Shown in pieces: positions 32,026 to 33,837 of a DNA stretch of 33,837 nt (position 1 is its first letter; the number at the start of each line of letters is the position of its first letter). The stretch is from Opitutia bacterium (GTDB lineage Bacteria; Verrucomicrobiota; Verrucomicrobiae; Opitutales; UBA953), in assembly GCA_004558035.1 (NCBI GenBank), contig SFEJ01000025.1, positions 1 to 33,837 of the forward strand, written 5' to 3'. The notes under the pieces are model-generated. The model worked only from the letters and a program-made list of their open reading frames with translations, had not been told where the DNA came from and ran no database searches. Both the position numbers and the translations under genes were made by a program.

Positions 32026-32310
32026 GTGAAGCGGCATGGCTCCACGCTTCGCTTACCTGCCGCTTCACCGAAAATCTCCCGCACAAACTTCTTTCCCGCC
32101 AAGCCCCAAAGGCGCAAAGATTTTACTGGAAGTCTCAGAAGTCCTCTTTTGGGGAAGCGATCTTTCCAGTCGCTTCACCGAAATCCGCAGGTACAAACTT
32201 TTAACACAGAGCGCACGGAGAAACACAGAGGAACTGAGGTCTGCGGGAACGCAAAGGAGGGTAAGCGTCTCGCTTGCCCTCCGAAATCCGCCCGCACGAC
32301 CTTTCCTCTA
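32026..32310 (+). repeat. Three hairpin modules with a shared tail
   Basis: Stems are GTGAAGCGGCA/TGCCGCTTCAC (32026-32068), GAAGCGA/TCGCTTC (32154-32176) and GAGGG-AAGCG/CGCTT-CCCTC (32257-32282). Each is followed by a related tail of the form CCGAAAATC/CCGAAATCCGC, then GCACAAACTT, GTACAAACTT or GCACGACCTTT. Spacers hold AAGCCCCAAAGGCGCAAAG (32101-32119) and ACACAGAG-GCACGGAG-ACACAGAG (32204-32230). Confidence 0.6.
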
Positions 32311-32341
32311 GCTTTTAGCGGAGATTCGCGGGAACGCTTTT

Positions 32342-32564
32342 GGGGGCGAAGGCATTCCTGCCTTCGTTCCCGTGGCGTGCGATTCTCAAAGAGTGCATTT
32401 TCGCCCCGACGGGGCGAGATTGCCCAGCGTAGGGTTTCAACCCTACGTAAACGGACAAAACACGAATGCGTCCTGTAGGGACGCGATTGCCGGCGAAAAC
32501 GCTCACGCCCCACGACGAAGACGTGGACGTCTTCGCCCCCAGGCGTTCTCGTGACGAATCCGCA
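32342..32564 (+). repeat. Dispersed hairpin repeat element, copy B
   Basis: Copy of the element at 6835-6973. The left block is 32342-32367 and the right block 32513-32564, with a longer middle. The middle holds hairpins CGCCCC/GGGGCG (32402-32416), GTAGGGTT/AACCCTAC (near 32429-32447) and CGTCC/GGACG (near 32468-32483). Confidence 0.7.
32404..32455 (+). repeat. Short dispersed repeat with GGGTT-hairpin, first copy
   Basis: The segment CCGACGGGGCGAGATTG...CAGC...AGGGTTTCAACCCTACGTAAAC recurs at 32640-32689 with several differences (GAAGGGACGAGATTG, AGGGGGTCGACCCTGCGTAAAC). Confidence 0.65.
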
Positions 32565-32639
32565 ATCCCCAAAAAGAAACCTTTCTTTCACTTTCTTTAA
32601 CTTCGCGGTTTTCTTTTCGTCACACGGGAGCGCCGAGAT

Positions 32640-32689
32640 CCGAAGGGACGAGATTGTCCAGCAGAGGGGGTCGACCCTGCGTAAACTTT
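32640..32689 (+). repeat. Short dispersed repeat with GGGTT-hairpin, second copy
   Basis: Direct-orientation copy of 32404-32455, just outside the right end of the 31968-32621 element. The central stem is partly kept (GGGTCGACCC). No gene is visible between here and the Sel1 gene start at 32801. Confidence 0.6.
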
Positions 32690-32800
32690 CGGCGAAAAAA
32701 CTTGCGCGGCGGCGCGTTCTCGGAAAAAATGTCGCCATACTTTGACCGCGGGAACGCGACCGCGTTTCCGCTCCCTCTCACCCCGAAAAACGAAATTTCC

Positions 32801-33837
32801 ATGAAGTCGAAAATCGCTTTGATTCTGATGGCGCTCGCGTGCGCGTTCGCCGCCGTTCCCGCGTATGCGGAGGAAGAGTTCAATCCTACTCCGCAGCAGG
32901 TGCGGGAATGGCGCGCGGCGCAGATTCGCGAGTGGCGCGCGGCGGCGGATCAGGGAGATGCGGACGCGCAGCGCGAGCTCGGCTTCTGCTACTACAACGG
33001 GAACGGCGTGGAGAAGGACTTACGTGAGGCTGTGCGCTGGTTCCGCAAAGCCGCGGATCAGGGAGATGCCCTCGCGCAGTTCTTCCTCGGCTTCTGCTAC
33101 TACTACGGGGAGGGCGTGCCTCAGGACTATCGCGAGGCTGTGCGTTGGTACCGCAAAGCTGCGGATCAGGGAGATGCCCTCGCGCAGCGCGAGCTCGGCT
33201 TCAGCTACAAATTCGGGGTGGGTGTGGAGAAGGACTATCGCGAGGCTGTGCGTTGGTACCGCAAAGCTGCGGATCAGGGAGATGCGGACGCGCAGTGCAA
33301 CCTCGGCTATTGCTACGCGAAGGGGGACGGCGTTGAGAAGGACTCCCGCGAGGCAGTGCGCTGGTTCCGCAAATCCGCGGAACAGGGAGATGCGGACTCG
33401 CAGAGCAACCTCGGCGTCTGCTATGAATTCGGGAACGGCGTGGAGAAGGACTTACGCGAGGCGGTGCGCTGGTTCCGCAAAGCGGCGGATCAGGGACTTG
33501 CCAGCGCGCAGTACAACCTCGGCCTCTGCTACGCGAAGGGGGACGGCGTTGAGAAGGACTCCCGCGAGGCAGTGCGTTGGTACCGCAAGGCTGCGGAGCA
33601 GGGGGTTGCGCGCGCGCAGTACAACCTCGGCCTCTGCTACGCGAAGGGGGACGGCGTTGAGAAGGACTCCCGCGAGGCAGTGCGCTGGTTCCGCAAATCC
33701 GCGGAACAGGGAGATGCGGGCGCGCGCAGTGCAACCTCGGCGTCTGCTATGAATTCGGGAACGGCGTGGAGAAGGACTTGCGCGAGGCTGTGCGCTGGTT
33801 CCGCAAATCCGCGGAGCAGGGACATGCGCGCGCGCAG
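32801..33837 (+). CDS. Secreted Sel1-repeat protein (3' end outside window, apparent frameshift)
   Basis: ATG at 32801 opens a signal peptide (KIALILMALACAFAAVPAYA). After a short linker come 36-residue Sel1/TPR-like repeats of the form ADQGDADAQxxLGxCYxxGxGVEKDxREAVRWFRKA. Seven complete repeats are in frame. In the eighth, within GCGGGCGCGCGCAG at 33716-33729, two extra bases shift the frame. After that point Sel1 repeats continue in another frame (QCNLGVCYEFGNGVEKD) to the window end. Sel1 repeats form an alpha-solenoid for protein-protein binding, often in secreted or host-contact proteins. The 108-bp repeats are nearly identical in places, so recombination or assembly error is possible. 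Confidence 0.8.
   Translation, partial: MKSKIALILMALACAFAAVPAYAEEEFNPTPQQVREWRAAQIREWRAAADQGDADAQRELGFCYYNGNGVEKDLREAVRWFRKAADQGDALAQFFLGFCYYYGEGVPQDYREAVRWYRKAADQGDALAQRELGFSYKFGVGVEKDYREAVRWYRKAADQGDADAQCNLGYCYAKGDGVEKDSREAVRWFRKSAEQGDADSQSNLGVCYEFGNGVEKDLREAVRWFRKAADQGLASAQYNLGLCYAKGDGVEKDSREAVRWYRKAAEQGVARAQYNLGLCYAKGDGVEKDSREAVRWFRKSAEQGDAGARSATSASAMNSGTAWRRTCARLCAGSANPRSRDMRAR

Larger units (their letters stand above)
31968..32621. mobile_element. Non-coding, inverted-repeat-bounded element (MITE-like)
   Basis: The ends 31968-32021 and 32567-32621 are inverted copies, roughly 80% identical by eye. They share GAAAA, CCGCGAAGT, TTAAAGAAAG and a T run ending in GGGG. The 654 bp between the outer edges hold no supported gene but many short repeats: hairpin modules, a CGCAAAG repeat, an ACACAGAG repeat and copy B of the element at 6835-6973. 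The end sequences (GACGCGAAG, CGCGAAGT) resemble the GxxExxY cassette ends (GACGCGAAG). It may be a non-autonomous mobile element or a nested accretion of several. Confidence 0.6.

Noticed and set aside
29184..32117. A 977-codon minus-strand open frame over leuA end, panE and SGNH genes
   Set aside because: It runs across three well supported genes in another frame and has an Arg/Ala-rich composition typical of GC-rich shadow frames.
31880..32800. Several 60-190-codon ORFs in the repeat island
   Set aside because: They follow repeat sequence (TEKHRGTE, PRRGE-type peptides), lack start context and cross repeat boundaries.
32865..33752. Ser/Arg-rich 295-codon ORF over the Sel1 gene
   Set aside because: It is the shifted frame of the Sel1 repeats, and the real frame has a signal peptide and the repeat consensus.
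32880..33837. CRISPR array, because of regular repeats
   Set aside because: The 108-bp period encodes 36-residue Sel1 repeats with codon-like variation and no unique spacers.

Overview
The window is a GC-rich bacterial chromosome segment (by eye about two thirds G+C) with Gram-negative envelope genes (tolB, an LptF/LptG permease). It also carries secreted glycan-active enzymes (GH20 hexosaminidase, SGNH esterase-like protein, F5/8C-type binding protein) and an NahK-type hexosamine kinase. The gene content, the GxxExxY cassette, the dense intergenic hairpin repeats and the scarcity of Shine-Dalgarno sites suggest a host-associated member of the Verrucomicrobiota (PVC group). This placement is an inference; there is no rRNA in the window to confirm it.

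Layout. 1-1948: 3' part of an unrecognised protein made of 326-residue tandem repeats. 1973-4600 (minus): DUF167, FtsB/DivIC-like, TolB and a discoidin-like secreted protein. 4890-7991 (plus): a membrane protein, a histidine kinase and an OmpR-type regulator, with a repeat island between kinase and regulator and two inverted copies of a 50-bp hairpin repeat bracketing the set. 8090-10034: a 54-residue membrane ORF and a POT peptide transporter. 10057-11807 (minus): RNase D-like exonuclease and HisN-like phosphatase. 12216-17818: gyrB and gyrA, split by a GxxExxY gene enclosed by 28-bp terminal inverted repeats. 17961-19076 (minus): nahK. 19305-22934 (plus): LptF/G permease, IMPase and GH20. 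23008-23694: a rubredoxin-NuoE fusion. 23771-26912: HTH-metallo-beta-lactamase fusion, secreted propeller-like protein and U32 peptidase. 27025-27159: tRNA-Leu(CAG) with promoter and terminator. 27392-29307: leuA preceded by a candidate leucine-rich leader peptide and attenuator. 29390-31879 (minus): panE and an SGNH hydrolase. 31880-32800: gene-free nest of repeats. 32801-end: a Sel1-repeat protein with an apparent frameshift.

How parts may work together. GH20 releases N-acetylhexosamines and NahK phosphorylates them at C1, so the pair fits salvage of host or mucin-type glycans; the SGNH and F5/8C proteins fit the same lifestyle. TolB, FtsB-like and LptF/G are envelope and division functions. 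GyrB and GyrA form DNA gyrase.

Most unusual signals. (1) The word GGGAACG/CGTTCCC occurs roughly 125 times by my manual count, in all reading phases, on both strands and as inverted pairs inside terminators, much as DNA-uptake sequences or HIP1 do in other bacteria. (2) The inverted-repeat-bounded GxxExxY nuclease cassette lies directly behind gyrB. (3) A 654-bp repeat island with its own inverted ends has parts that recur, with compensatory stem changes, between the histidine kinase and its regulator. (4) A leucine-codon leader precedes leuA.
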